NCBI RefSeq assembly: GCF_024679095.1 | Contig: NC_066543.1 | Span: 17,436,845-17,500,844 of the forward strand | DNA from: Eriocheir sinensis | Lineage: Eukaryota; Arthropoda; Malacostraca; Decapoda; Varunidae | Direction: 5' to 3' | Length of the DNA stretch: 64,000 bases | In this document: positions 24,441 to 40,289 of the stretch, one piece after another | Layout of the letters: the number at the start of each line of letters is the position of its first letter | Numbering within the stretch: the stretch's first letter is position 1 | The notes under the pieces: generated by a model | What the model was told of the DNA's origin: nothing | Seen by the model: only the letters and a program-made list of their open reading frames with translations | The model's database searches: none | Translations under genes and position numbers: made by a program

Positions 24441-24729
24441 TCGTCACTCGGGTTCGCTGGCTGCCTCACGCGCGGCCTTGAGGTTTCTTTATCATTACAC
24501 CAGGACGAAGAGACATGACCCACCCCGTCCCACCCCTGTCCCGCCATGCCCCGCCCACCCCCACCTGCCCCGAGACATCACATACCCCTCCACCCCCCCC
24601 CCCTGCCCTCTAGACACCCCAGCACACTCATTACACTCTGCTCAAAGGACTAATACACTAGTTTCTCTCCCTGTTGTCATGCCTCACGGCCTCTCTTCCT
24701 ACGATAGATTGTGTTGCGTTGTGGGCTTT
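24441..24729. other. Unique C-rich sequence, no gene seen
   Basis: C-runs lie near 24590-24602. Nothing was recognised. Confidence 0.4.

Positions 24730-24768
<39 letters not shown>
24730..24768. repeat. (GT)n microsatellite
   Basis: About 19 units. Confidence 0.97.
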
Positions 24769-25299
<531 letters not shown>

Positions 25300-25745
25300 A
25301 GACGGTTAAGCGAAGAGAGTAACGACTTCACAGAGAGAGACAGCGCGCAAAAGAATGAAATAAGGAGGAAGAGAAGAAAGACAAGAGGTATATGTTTTGC
25401 GGAGATGCTAAAAGACTTCACTGAGAGAGACGGCGAGCAAAATGGAGGAAATAAGTGAGAGAGAAGAATGAGACGAGATAGGTGTTATGCGAAGAGGCTA
25501 ACGACTTTACAGCGAGAGACAGCGAGCAAAAGAGAGAACTAATGGGAAAGAGAAGAGAGGCAAGGAGTGAATGTTTTGCGAAGATACTAACGACTTTGAA
25601 GCAAGAGACTGCGAGCAAGACGGAGTAAAAACGTTAGAGAGAAGAAAACAAGAAGTATACGTTATGTGAAGATGTTAACTACTCAACAGCGAAAGATAGC
25701 TTGCAAAAGGAAGAAACAAGGAGAGAGAAAAACTTGAAGAGAAGA
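25300..25745. repeat. 89-bp tandem array, 5 diverged copies
   Basis: Taacgacttcacagagagag-type blocks begin at 25320, 25408, 25498, 25587 and 25675, at spacings of 88-90 bp. Each is followed by a gcgagcaaaa block, an agagaagaa block and a gttttgcgaagat-type block. Divergence is 15-25%. Confidence 0.88.
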
Positions 25746-26982
25746 ATGAAAAATATGTTTACAGGATTATATGTTTATGAATTTCAAAAGAAAGAACGAG
25801 AACGGAGGAATAGTAAATAGGAAATCAATAATAACGCAAGTACCAAAAATAAATAAAAAGCTGAGACAACGGGGAAAAGGGACGATTAAAAAGAAAAAGA
25901 AGGGAAACGCAGGTGGCTCGAATAACTCCTTTGAAAACAGAACAAAAGCTTACGGGAAAGTTCCAGAAAAATAAACTAAAAAAATAATCAGTAAGTAAAT
26001 ATTCTCGTTACATGTTAGGAAAAAAATACATTTCATTAGATAAAATTAATCCGTTTAACTCAAGAGAAGTGATTAAAAAAGGGATGGAGAAAGATGATGA
26101 AGATGAAATTAGCAAGTGATATTAAAGACACATGGAATATTCTTGATAGAGTAAACGGAGAGAGAAGAGATGAAATGAAGCTGGGAATGGAATGGAAGAA
26201 AATAAGGAAATCAGAAATGTGGATGGAATAAGAAAATAAAACAAGAAGGAGTTAATAAGACTGGAACTAAAAAAAATGGAAGAAAAATGGAAGAAAATAA
26301 GGAAAAGAGAAATGTGGATGGCATAAGAAAAGGAGACGAGACTGGAACTAAAAATATAGAGTTAAAATAAAATAGAATCAACATCTCTAAGCTTTGTATG
26401 AGATGCTTTCTACCGCATCTTCATAAGGAGGCACGCGTAAGGTGGGAGATGAAAAATACAGTGAAAATTAGAAGTTAACGTGTAAGAGGCAGAGAAAAAA
26501 AATAATAATTCATATCCTCAATTGAGTTCACAAGACGCTCTGACACCCTAATATAGAGTTCAAGTTGAAGGTGAGAGCAATGCAAGTGAAGGGCTGTCGG
26601 TGAGAAAGATAAGGTCATATTCTAAAACCTTTCAACGCTCATCCACGCATATTCGACAAGACACTCGTAGGAGTTCGGGCCATTTCCAGGGGAGGTCTAT
26701 AATAACCCTGGTGATAGTTTAACCATTCTTCTATACCATGAACCTAAAAAAGCACCCATTAAAACACGATCAATCTCGTTGTAGGACTCTGGAAATAGTG
26801 GATGTTAGAGACGGAAGCGTTTGAGAATACCAATCCTAGACTCCTCCTCAGCCGGAACAACAGTAAACTAATCCTTCAAGAAAAACTGGAAGGCGGAAGG
26901 AAAAAAGGTCATCTGGGGAGCATGACCCATCGTATATACAGATAAGGGGAGGGGAGGGCGGTGCGTGTTGATGGATATTCGT
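25746..26982. other. AT-rich sequence with one internal duplication, no gene
   Basis: Ggaagaaaataaggaaa plus gagaaatgtggatgg (or near variant) occurs near 26193 and 26289, a duplication of about 96 bp. The rest is A-rich with no recognised feature. A 67-codon frame at 25771 lies in the A-rich part. Confidence 0.5.
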
Positions 26983-27021
26983 GCGTGTGCGTGTGCATGT
27001 GTGTGTGTGCGTGTGTGTGTA

Positions 27022-27055
<34 letters not shown>
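26983..27055. repeat. Interrupted (GT)n
   Basis: Tg units with regular cg and ca interruptions in the first half, pure from about 27030. Confidence 0.95.
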
Positions 27056-27238
27056 AGCTGGACCGGAGCACCCTGAGCAGACCTAACCTTATATTCTTCT
27101 TTTCTTCCACTTTTCCTTTCTCCTTATTTTTATTTTTTTATATTTCATTTCTTCCAGTATTTCATTCGGTCGTGTAGTTTTACTTATACCACTCCTCTTT
27201 TTATTCCTCTTCTTCGTTTTGCTTCCTCTTCGTCTTCT
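27056..27238. other. T-rich spacer
   Basis: Nothing recognisable. Confidence 0.4.
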
Positions 27239-27840
27239 TCTCTCACTTTGCTTCCTCTTTCTGTTTTTTCTTCCTCTTCATCTTTCTTCTCTCCCTTTGC
27301 TTCCTCTTTCTGTTTTTTCTTCCTCTTCATCTTTCTTCTCTCCCTTTGCTTCCTCTTTCTGGTTTTGCTTCTTCTTCATCTTTCTTCTTTCCCTTTGCTT
27401 CCTCTTTCTGGTTTTCCTTTCTCTTCATCTTTCTTCTCTCCCTTTGCTTCCTCTTTCTGGTTTTACTTTCTCTTCATCTTTCTTCTCTCCCTTTGCTTCC
27501 TCTTTCTGGTTTTGCTTCTTCTTCATCTTTCTTCTCTCCCTTTGCTTCCTCTTTCTGTTTTTGCTTCCTCTTCATCTTTCTTTTCTCCCTTTGCTTCCTC
27601 TTTCTGGTTTTGCTTCTTCTTCATCTTTCTTCTCTCCCTTTGCTTCCTCTTTCTGTTTTTGCTTCCTCTTCATCTTTCTTTTCTCCCTTTGCTTCCTCTT
27701 TCTGGTTTTGCTTCTTCTTCATCTTTCTTCTCTCCCTTTGCTTCCTCTTTCTGGTTTTGCTTCCTTTTCATCTCTCTTCTCTCCCTTTGCTTCCTCTTCA
27801 TCTTTCTTCTCTCCCTTTGCTTCCTCTTTGTCTTTCATTT
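27239..27840. repeat. 49-bp minisatellite, about 12 copies
   Basis: The block ccctttgcttcctctttctg starts near 27244, 27293, 27342, 27391, 27440, 27489, 27538, 27587, 27636, 27685, 27734 and 27783, with a shorter last unit. Copies are about 93-98% alike. Because 49 is one more than a multiple of three and the unit lacks stops, all plus frames stay open and give spurious 186-288-codon frames that cycle through the same peptide in three registers. Confidence 0.96.
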
Positions 27841-28418
27841 CCTTTACTTTTTCCATATTTATTGTTTCTTTCACAGTTATTTGGCTATAATCTTGATCCT
27901 CATTAGATTCCGTCTTTTCATATTTTTCCTTCTCTTCCTTTCCTTCTTCCACCTCTGTTTTGCCTCTCCCTATTCCACCTTCTACAATTCCATTTCCTAC
28001 GCTTCCTCTTCCTCCCCTTCAACATCCTTCTACATTTCCATTTCCAACTCCTACACCGCTTCCTCCTCCTTCATCTCCTGCCACTTTCCTTTTAGCCTGC
28101 CCCAACGTTTCTAGTCCCTTGCATCTCCCCATACTCTCCTCGCTCCTTCTTGCCTAACAGATACGGGCTGGCGGGCAGAACAAAATGAAACGCTTACAAG
28201 ATGAGTTTGCAATGGGTTAGCGAAGCAGGTGAAGGGGAAACGCCCCTCTTAATAGGTTGTAATCTTATATACCATTTTTCGTTATTTACATGCACTCACG
28301 CACACCAAAAAACATTCCCAGCCGTACCCAAACATCCTTCACCTTCGCTCAAAGTTCATCCGGGGAGAGTAATGGTTGGGGATCTCGAGTTTAGGGAGTG
28401 ATCAGGCCCATGGTGAAT

Positions 28419-28420
<2 letters not shown>
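27841..28420. other. Pyrimidine-rich then unique sequence, no gene
   Basis: C/T-rich with ttccatttccta-like phrases lies at 27950-28090. Unique sequence follows to the CA repeat. Confidence 0.5.
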
Positions 28421-28464
<44 letters not shown>

Positions 28465-28502
28465 AACACAAACACACACACACATTCTCTGACTCCCACC
28501 CT

Positions 28503-28563
<61 letters not shown>
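28421..28563. repeat. Two (CA)n arrays with a degenerate spacer
   Basis: (CA)n lies at 28421-28458 and 28506-28563. The 47-bp spacer is itself partly CA. Confidence 0.96.
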
Positions 28564-29545
<982 letters not shown>

Positions 29546-29714
29546 CTTACCACCACCACCACCACCATCTCCACTACCACCACCACCATCACCATCACCA
29601 CTAACACGCCACCTCCCCTAACACCACCACCGCCTCCACTACCACCACTACCACCATCACCACTGCCAGGCCCCCTCCACAACGCCCCACCCCCTCCCCC
29701 CAACACCACCACCA
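29546..29714. repeat. Degenerate (CAC)n array
   Basis: Cac with atc/tac variants. Minus-strand Gly/Val open frames are artefacts. Confidence 0.9.
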
Positions 29715-29789
29715 GGTCAACACACACAAACTTCTTGCATATAAGCAACTTCCGGCCAAATGACACGGATTCATACCCGCTATGTCCAC

Positions 29790-29791
<2 letters not shown>
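29715..29791. other. Unique spacer
   Basis: Nothing recognisable. Confidence 0.4.

Positions 29792-29879
<88 letters not shown>
29792..29879. repeat. (GA)n microsatellite, 88 bp
   Basis: Uninterrupted. Confidence 0.98.
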
Positions 29880-29880
<1 letters not shown>

Positions 29881-29978
29881 TATTTACAACTACACCAAAT
29901 TTACGGTTGCCGCAAATGATAAACAGACAAGATAATCATACCACTGAAAGAAGATTAATGCTGAAGACTGACTGACTA

Positions 29979-29980
<2 letters not shown>

Positions 29981-30029
<49 letters not shown>
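29981..30029. repeat. (CT)n microsatellite
   Basis: About 24 units. It is in opposite orientation to the (GA)n 100 bp upstream, so the pair could fold as a long imperfect inverted repeat. Confidence 0.97.
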
Positions 30030-30032
<3 letters not shown>

Positions 30033-30224
30033 GAATCTCAACACGTAAACAAATCTATACAGATACAAACAATAAACAAGAAGAAAGAGGCAGCAGACAC
30101 GAGTAATTTCAATGCGACCGTAAATACCAATCCAACGCCAGTGACCCGGGATAAGATAATAATATGATAATGATGATGACAACCGCGGTCATTTGGCGCA
30201 CATGAGCTGAGTAGTAATGGGAAG
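30030..30224. other. Unique spacer
   Basis: Nothing recognisable. Confidence 0.4.
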
Positions 30225-30293
30225 AAGGAGGAGACGGAGGAGGAGGAGGAGGAGGAGGAGGAGGAGGAGGAGGAGGAGGAAGAGGAGGAGGAA
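30225..30293. repeat. (GGA)n at the 3' end of the minus-strand LINE
   Basis: About 20 GGA units with two interruptions. On the minus strand this is (TCC)n immediately after the LINE 3' UTR. Confidence 0.96.
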
Positions 30294-31513
30294 AATATGG
30301 AAACGTGGACTAGCAGGCAGCAGAAAGCCTGTTGGCTCATTACAAGGCTGCCTGCGTTCAGTAATTTAATCAATCCGTCAGCCATAGGAGTGGCTTGCAG
30401 GGAAGGATTAAAGCACTTGTGTACCTACTCTTGGATACGTTCAGTTCACTCCCGATGCAGCAAAGTGGCGATCAATGCGTTTCTTGAAGGAGTTGATGGT
30501 CTCTGCGCTAACCACTTCTGCAGGAAGGCTGTCCCAGTGTCAAAAAACTCTATTTGAGAAATAACTCCTGCCGATGTCGGTATTGCATCGCTTTGCTTGA
30601 AGTGTTTTTTTCCGTTGTTTCTTGTACTCGGGTTTGTTTGTGGCGTGAAGAGTTTGGAGTGATCAACATTGCTGAGCTTGTTCAGGTACTTAAAGACTTG
30701 TATCATGTCTCCCCGCAGTCGTCTCTTTTCCAACTTGAAGAGGTTGAGTCGCTCGAGTCGCTCTTCGTAGGGCTTGGTCCTCAGTGATGGTATCATCTTC
30801 GTGGCGCGGCGCTGTACTCTCTCAAGTAATTCAATGTCTTTCCTGTAATTAGGAGACCAGAATTGCACGGCGTATTCCAGGTGGGGCCTTACCAGCGAAT
30901 TATACAAGGATAACATAAATCCCAGTGTCTTGTATTCGAAGTTCCTCGCTATGAACCCGAGCATTGTATTGGCTTTCTCACAGACGGACTTACAGTGTTT
31001 TGTTTGTTTCAAGTCACTGCTGATGGTGACCCCGAGGTCTCTTTCCTCTTGCACTACCTGTAGAGATTCGCCACCCATGTAGTATGTGTGGTTGCTGTTT
31101 CTGGATCCGATATGCATTACTTTACATTTGGTAGTGCTGAAGGACATCTGCCGTTTTTCTGACCACCGAGTGATCTGGTCCAGGTCTCTCTGGATAATTT
31201 CGCAGTCTGCTGTCGTGAGGGCTTTCCCACCCACCTTTGTGTCGTCGGCAAATTTTGTGGATTTTAATCCTAGTCCTAGGTCGTTGATATATATAATGAA
31301 GAGTATGGGTCCCAGCGTTGACCCCTGTGGCACTCCACTTGTGACCGGGAGCCACTCGGAGGCCTGTCCGTTGAGTACAACTCGTTGTTTTCTTCCAGTG
31401 AGCCAGTCTTTGATCCACGCTGTCAGATCGTCGCCTAACCACGCCGACTTAAGTTTCTTGAGGAGTCTTTCGTGTGTCACTTTGTCAAAGGCTTTTTGAA
31501 AGTCTAAATATAT
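30294..31513 (-). mobile_element. 5'-truncated CR1/L2-like LINE, inactive
   Basis: On the minus strand the element opens exactly at RT motif A (about 31513) and runs through the RT C-terminal half. It then has a 3' UTR of about 145 bp (30440-30294) ending in acgtttccatattttcctcc. Both sides are GGA/TCC microsatellite (30225-30293 and about 31517-31550), so it appears to lie in a trinucleotide repeat. Endonuclease and RT fingers are missing. One frameshift and one stop near its C-terminus make it dead. Confidence 0.88.
30441..31511 (-). pseudogene. Reverse transcriptase C-terminal half, CR1/L2-like, broken
   Basis: Motif A YLDFQKAFDKV lies at 31511-31479. A WLTGRKQRVV block follows, then VPQGSTLGPILF (about 31345-31300) and catalytic FADDTK (31235-31252). 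Then comes LEYAVQFWSP with QRRATKMIPSLR (about 30885-30780), the usual C-terminal block of this clade, and EKRRLRG near 30720. The frame shifts near 30594. Beyond it the canonical frame continues in another register, meets a TGA at about 30555, and ends FKKRIDRHF-type at 30441. The longer open frame upstream (to 32263) is only translated GA/GGA repeat and not part of the protein. It shares its C-terminal motifs with the plus-strand element at 60.8 kb, so the two belong to one clade. Confidence 0.88.
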
Positions 31514-33204
<1,691 letters not shown>

Positions 33205-33450
33205 GTTCAGTCAACCCTACGAGAGTGGAATTACCCGTTCTACCTATTCCTACTTTCTACCTTTGATCTCAATCTTTATCTCATCTGTCTGCACCTTACG
33301 AGATTGGAAATTCCTATCCTACCTACTTTTTTCTACCTTCAATCTTAATATCATTTTAAGGTTTTCACACCGTGCGAGTGGAAATAACCGTCCTACCTAT
33401 TTCTACTTAGTCTACCTTTATCTCAATCTTTATCTCAGTTTTCTACCTTT
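33205..33450. repeat. About 95-bp tandem repeat, 2.5 diverged copies
   Basis: The order gcgagtggaaat..cc, tcctacctatttctact, tctacctttgatctcaat recurs starting near 33218, 33300 and 33375. Confidence 0.7.
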
Positions 33451-33689
33451 ATGTTTTACCTATTTGCTCTAAAATCCAACTCAAAAATGTACATCCATAT
33501 TCTATTATTTTACGCTTATATTTCTCTATTATCCTTTTGTTTTATAGCACTAGATTAATCTTAGTCTTTACCTTTACCTTGAACTTATTTTCGCTGTTAT
33601 GATCCAGTTTTACATTATACTTTCATTGTCTATTTATACGGTGGACATTATACATCTATACATTTCCTACACTTTATAACTCTCTATCT
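33451..33689. other. AT-rich unique sequence
   Basis: Nothing recognisable. Confidence 0.45.
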
Positions 33690-34005
33690 ATACTAACCAC
33701 ATACCTGACAGGTGTTTAATGGGTCTATGTATATACCCTTTAGTTTCTCAACCTTACAATATATCTCAATTGTCTATATTCTTTACGCTATGTCTCCATA
33801 CCGTCCCTTTTCTCTTTCTCTTTTTATGTACCCTAACCACATACCTGACAGTTGTTTAATTGGTATATATAAGTACCTTTAGCCCATTTATTACACCTCT
33901 ATTGTTTATAATCTGTACCCTATGTCTCTATAGCGTTCTTTTACCCTTTAACCCTTTATACATATTAACCACATACCGGACAGCTGCTTAATTAGTCTAT
34001 GTGGA
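33690..34005. repeat. About 135-bp tandem repeat, 3 diverged copies
   Basis: Ccacatacctgacag-tgtttaat blocks begin near 33699, 33838 and 33970, with ctctattg and tataccctttag-type blocks between. The spacings are 139 and 132 bp. Confidence 0.8.
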
Positions 34006-34733
34006 CCCTCGGAACACGGCTCCCTTCCACCCCGCGGGCAGGTGCGTGCGTGCGTTGGCCACCAATTAGACGCCATACACTAACCTGCATTAACCTTCCC
34101 TTCACAGGTCAGCCGTCGCCTCATTACGCCTTGGGACCCACCCTCAGTAATATGAGTCTCTTTGTTCTGAGCAAGTGACTGTTTTGTAGCGAGAGGACAA
34201 CTCTGATGCTACGGCTTGATGCTACGCTGTGTGAGATAGTGTCTAGGTGTTTGCTTTTTTAACATACAATGGCGTCTTCACATAATTACTGTGGAGATCA
34301 TTCTTTTTTAAGTGCGTGGGAGGAAGTGTGATAGTTAGGAATCAGGTGTTCTATAATGTGTTTCTAAGTCAATCGCATTCCACGAAGAAACATCTAAGGA
34401 TTTATTGAGTTTTCTGAGCCCAAACACTTTTTATGCAAGCAGAGTGCGGGTCCAGGTGGTGGCGCCGACAGGTGGGGCGGCGGCGGCGGCGGTGATGGTG
34501 GTGGTGGTGGAGGTGGTGCCTTGGTCAAGCTGGTAGCGCCAAGGGCAAGGTCAAGGCGGGTGCAGGCGCGACACCCTTACATAATTACTCCCGGTAGCCT
34601 TGTAACACGTCCAGCGCCATTACGCAACCAGAATACTCGACGCTAAGCACACGAGGCGGAGCGGCTTGTCAAATTGTACCTAGTGTGTCGCCCGGGGAAC
34701 ATGCACAACTGTTTCTTTGGCCTTAATGAGGGT
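34006..34733. other. Unique sequence with GC-rich patches, no gene seen
   Basis: GC-rich patches lie at 34010-34130 (gcgggcaggtgcgtgcgtgc) and 34440-34660, the latter holding (GGC)5 then (GGT)n at 34478-34515. A ccttcacag/gtcag acceptor-like string lies at 34098-34111. No exon could be supported. Confidence 0.4.
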
Positions 34734-34750
34734 ACACACACACACACACA

Positions 34751-34781
<31 letters not shown>
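34734..34781. repeat. (CA)n microsatellite with one ta
   Basis: About 24 units. Confidence 0.96.
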
Positions 34782-34782
<1 letters not shown>

Positions 34783-35237
34783 TGCACGCAACACTTCCAG
34801 GTATCGTTCGTGTGTTGCGTGGGATTTGTAGCGTCGGTTCATTGCATGGCTGTGTTGCTATATTGGACTCTGAGAAGCATAACAATTATATAGTGTGCGT
34901 CCTCTACACTACTAAAGCTCTCTCCCATCTCTCCCTCCCTTCTTCTTCCATTATTTTCCTCCTAATCCTTTTTACTAGTGTTTTTCTTTATATCTTCACA
35001 TTACACTGGTATTTTTTTCCTACAGCCGAGACTAAATTTTTACCATTCTTATCGATAATACAAACAGGTAAACGATATTCTTCTCCGGCAGTAGGAAAAG
35101 ACGATATACCACAGAGTAACTAGGCCAGGGTAGGGGACAGAGGGACAGACTGAGATAAAATGATACGGAAAGGAGTAGATAAACTGTAGGGGCGAGGCGA
35201 GAAGGGAGCAGGACGGGGCAGAGTGAGGTCCCATCTT
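34782..35237. other. Unique sequence, no gene seen
   Basis: Pyrimidine-rich at 34918-34960. Nothing was recognised. Confidence 0.45.
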
Positions 35238-35372
35238 TTTTTTTTTTTTTTACAACAAAGGAGACAGCTCAAGGGCACAAAAAAAGGAAACAATAATAAA
35301 AAAAAAGCCCGCTACTCGCTGCTCCTAAAATAAAAAGAATCAATAGAGATGGCCGAAAGAGAGGTCAATTTC
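35238..35372 (-). mobile_element. Short dispersed retroposon-like repeat, family C, copy 1
   Basis: A T-run of about 16 leads into acaacaaaggagacagctca, agggcacaaaa, agcccgctactcgctgctcc and gatggccgaaagag. The same ordered blocks occur at 52885 and 54172. Read on the minus strand the copy ends in poly(A), as a retroposed RNA would. Confidence 0.75.
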
Positions 35373-35537
35373 GCCTCACCACTTCTTCCCTCCCTCCTTC
35401 CTCGCGTTAGTCTTTAAAGATTCATTGAGACTATTTGCTTCTCTTCCCTAAAACATCCGGCTGAAAACACAAAGGTCAGGCAAGCACGCGGGAAAGTGTT
35501 GTATTATGCATGGCTGGGTGGGATGTGCAAAGTCTTA

Positions 35538-35540
<3 letters not shown>
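35373..35540. other. Unique spacer
   Basis: Nothing recognisable. Confidence 0.4.

Positions 35541-35592
<52 letters not shown>
35541..35592. repeat. (CA)n microsatellite
   Basis: 26 units. A short acacacaca resumes at 35601. Confidence 0.97.
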
Positions 35593-35595
<3 letters not shown>

Positions 35596-35731
35596 GATAA
35601 CACACACACATTCTTATTTTTATTTAATTATTGTTTTTTTATCATTATTTCGTTCTACTATTTAAAGACACATAAACTAATCAAATGTTCAAAAAATGTG
35701 TGGGGGAGAGAGAGAGGGGGATAAATAAGTG

Positions 35732-35732
<1 letters not shown>
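35593..35732. other. AT-rich spacer
   Basis: Nothing recognisable. Confidence 0.4.
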
Positions 35733-35774
<42 letters not shown>

Positions 35775-35882
35775 TCTAACCCCAAGTAATGGATGGACAT
35801 ACACACACACAAACATCTCGTTGCTTGTGTCGGATAAACGATGTACCCTCCCGGCCCTGCCTGTCCTCCTCCCTCTGCATAT

Positions 35883-35941
<59 letters not shown>
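35733..35941. repeat. (GT)n and (CA)n facing each other
   Basis: (GT)20 at 35733-35773 and (CA)27 at 35887-35941 are complementary and separated by 113 bp, so they form a long imperfect inverted repeat. Confidence 0.95.
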
Positions 35942-35943
<2 letters not shown>

Positions 35944-37825
35944 TCATTCCTTTACTGTACCTTACTCATAATATCCATTTTATCGCTTTCCATTCGTCTT
36001 GCTCCCTCTACCCCCAACCTTCCTTTCATCCCTTCATCCACACTTATCGTCAGAGCCCCCTAGACGGCAATGAAGGATGGTGGGATCTTTGAGAGACATA
36101 GGCTTGAATAAGGATACACGGGGACTGGGTTAGCTATAGAATGATTAGGAAGAGATATGATGCTCAGGTAGAAATAATGATAGTTACAGGTTAGGTTAGA
36201 AAGAGACGATGCAAAGATAGGAGAACTAGGCAAAGGGAGAGTGCAAAGGTAGAAACTAGGATAGGTAAAGAAGGAGGTTAAAAAGAGTTACGGTGCTAAG
36301 GTAGTCATGTTGATTATAGCCGGTCAACTTAGATTAGAAGAGTTAAACAGAAGTATCGAGCAAAGGTAAAAACTATTATAGGTATAGGAAGGTTAGGTAA
36401 GGACATGGTGGGAAAGATACTATTGGGAAAGGTCCTGAAGGTCAGCGTGGGTACATAGGGGCCTTTAGAGTGCTGGAACGTCCGGGGGGAGTAGGAAGTG
36501 GTTAGGAGGAATGAGAAGGAACGTCGGGGACTGCTATGGGGTGAGGAAATGTGGGTACTGTAGATGGCGTTGTTGATCGATAACTAAAAGAGACAGGAGA
36601 AGAATGCTGGATGACTACTGGGGGCAAAGGCGGAGGAATACAACGGATAAAGAAATGATGCATATGGCTGAGAAAAAAAAAAAGATAATTCGTGAGTTGA
36701 GGAAAAAAAAATCAGGAAAATGCATAAAAATCTAAAATACTCTCCTGTGGTGCCGAAGAAACTAGAAAAAAATCAACAAAATAAAAGCAATGACAAAAAG
36801 AAAGCTTAAAACAATTTTGAGATGAAGGTTAAAGTTTAAAAACAATAGACATACAACCATTGCTAACAGTTATGTACGGTAAAGTTTGGATAGCTGCGAT
36901 TGGCCTCAGTGACTAACACAATAATGAAGAAAAATGCTGAGAAACAAACATGGATTCTGGAAAGTTGGTATAAAACGAAACTATCATATTTTTAAAGAGA
37001 TCGTGGAAACTCTGAAGACCAAATAATCATAGAGAAAAAATGATAAAAAGAGAAACTGATGAGATGGCAAAGGTGACATTAGAAATTGAAAAAGAAAACT
37101 AACGAGAAAAGTGGTAAATGATGAGGATAAAGAAGGTACAAGGAAAAAAATAGTAAAGGAGTGATAGGAGAAGAATAAATATTGACAGAGGGAGAAAGTC
37201 AATGAAAGAGATTTAAATTAGGAAGGACGAAGGAGAAAGACAAATGAGAGAAGAGAGGAAGGAAATAAAGGAAGGAAGGCCAAGGAGATAAAAGGAAAAG
37301 GAAAGAGAAAATAGGGACAGGGAAGTGATGAGGAAAGGCTGAAAAAGGCAAGGAAAGAAAGATCAAAGGATAGAGCGATGAAAGAGGAAAGAAAGGCAGG
37401 AAAAGAAGGAAAGAGGGACAAGTAACGAATAGGAAAAATCAAGTCAGAAAGAGTGGATAGGGATAATAAAGGGATAATCTAAACACTGAGAGAGGCAACA
37501 GACGAGCTAAAAGAATGAAGAAACGAAGGAGGGAAGGAAGAAGGGAAAAGAAGGAGGGAGAATTGAGCATCGAACAAGAGAAATAACGTACGAAAGAGAG
37601 GATAAGGATAAGGAATGGGGGATAAAGGACTAGAAAGAAGAGGAGGAGGAAGAGAATGAGTCAGAATGTAATGAGATAAGAAACAGTTTGGGGGATGATT
37701 AAGAAAAAAAAATAAGACAAACATACGAGAGGATGAGATCGGATTGTGTAAACAGTAAAGAAATATCGACAAAACCAGATACCAAGGAATGGACATTGAG
37801 GACACTCGATGCAAGGCCACTGACG
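35942..37825. other. Purine-rich, AT-rich region, no gene; decayed repeats 36170-36420
   Basis: A loose unit of 70-80 bp marked by gcaaaggtagaaactagg-type phrases recurs between 36170 and 36420. From 36660 the plus strand is A/G-rich with aggaaagaaagg words. Minus-strand Phe/Ser/Leu frames are low complexity. Confidence 0.55.
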
Positions 37826-37995
37826 ACGATGTTGATGAAGATGATGATAGAAATAATCAAGAGGAACAAGAACAAGACCACGAACAAGAAGAACAACAAA
37901 GAAAGTATACTGATCACGATGTTGATGGTGACGATGATTCTGATGATGATGGTGGTGGTGGTGGTGGTGATGATTGTGATGATGATGGCTCAATA
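37826..37995. repeat. (GAT/GAA/GGT)n degenerate trinucleotide array
   Basis: Gatgatgat and ggtggtggt runs lie around an a/g/c-rich aacaagaag stretch. Asp- and Met-rich frames result. Confidence 0.88.
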
Positions 37996-38079
37996 CACTT
38001 ATCCTTCGCCTTCCACTCCCATGTTTTCGACACAAATGTAAACATGACGCAACACTCAAGGGGGAAACTAAATAAAAAA

Positions 38080-39581
<1,502 letters not shown>

Positions 39582-39593
39582 GTGCGCGCGCAC

Positions 39594-39594
<1 letters not shown>

Positions 39595-39638
<44 letters not shown>
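39595..39638. repeat. (GT)n, left flank of SINE
   Basis: About 22 units ending two bases before the SINE 3' end. Confidence 0.97.
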
Positions 39639-39640
<2 letters not shown>

Positions 39641-39962
39641 ACGTTTCGACCAATAGCGCCGGTAGGCGTTCTTGGTGGGGCTTGATGGTCGGCCCAGCCC
39701 GTTGTGGTGCAGGCAAGTGTTTATAATGGCGCCATCTTGCTTGACTCAGGCTGCCCCCTCGAAGTCCATCATTGACTCTCTCTTTTAGTGAGAGAATCTA
39801 GAGTCCGGGTTGATAGGTGATCTTCTGGACAGCATGTGAGTAGTCTTAGGCCACTCGGAGGGGACTGAAATATCTCATCTTGTAGCACCGGGCGGGATGC
39901 GAGCCCACGTCCTCCTCCTGGAAGCGGCGCCTTCACGTTAACCACTCAGCCACCGCCTCCCC
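39641..39962 (-). mobile_element. tRNA-derived SINE, family A, copy 3, inside (GT)n
   Basis: Minus strand: ggggaggcggtggctgagtg at 39962, a degenerate B box (gggctcgcatcccgc near 39895), body motif gtggcctaagacta and 3' end cgccggtattggtcg-like at about 39660-39641. A (GT)n array abuts both ends, 39595-39638 and 39965-40036, which suggests insertion into a GT microsatellite. Confidence 0.9.
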
Positions 39963-39964
39963 TC

Positions 39965-39971
39965 TGCGTGT

Positions 39972-40036
<65 letters not shown>
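39965..40036. repeat. (GT)n, right flank of SINE
   Basis: About 36 units with one ta interruption. Confidence 0.97.
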
Positions 40037-40038
<2 letters not shown>

Positions 40039-40289
40039 TGCGTGTATGTATGTGTGCGTGTGTCAGTGCGCGCGTATATATTTAACGAAATAACAAAAAG
40101 ACGGAGGAACACGTTTAAGTAAATTTCGGAAGGTTGGAGAGAAAGAGGAGGAAGAGGAAGACAAGACAAAAGCCTCATGAAGGTGAACAAACAAGGGAGA
40201 CAGAAGCCTTGTGGCCGTGGGAAAACAAATTAGTGACGCCAAATAGTTCTAGCCGTGAACGTGAAAGAAATGGGACAAAGACCCCAAAA
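40037..40289. other. Unique sequence
   Basis: Nothing recognisable. Confidence 0.4.
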
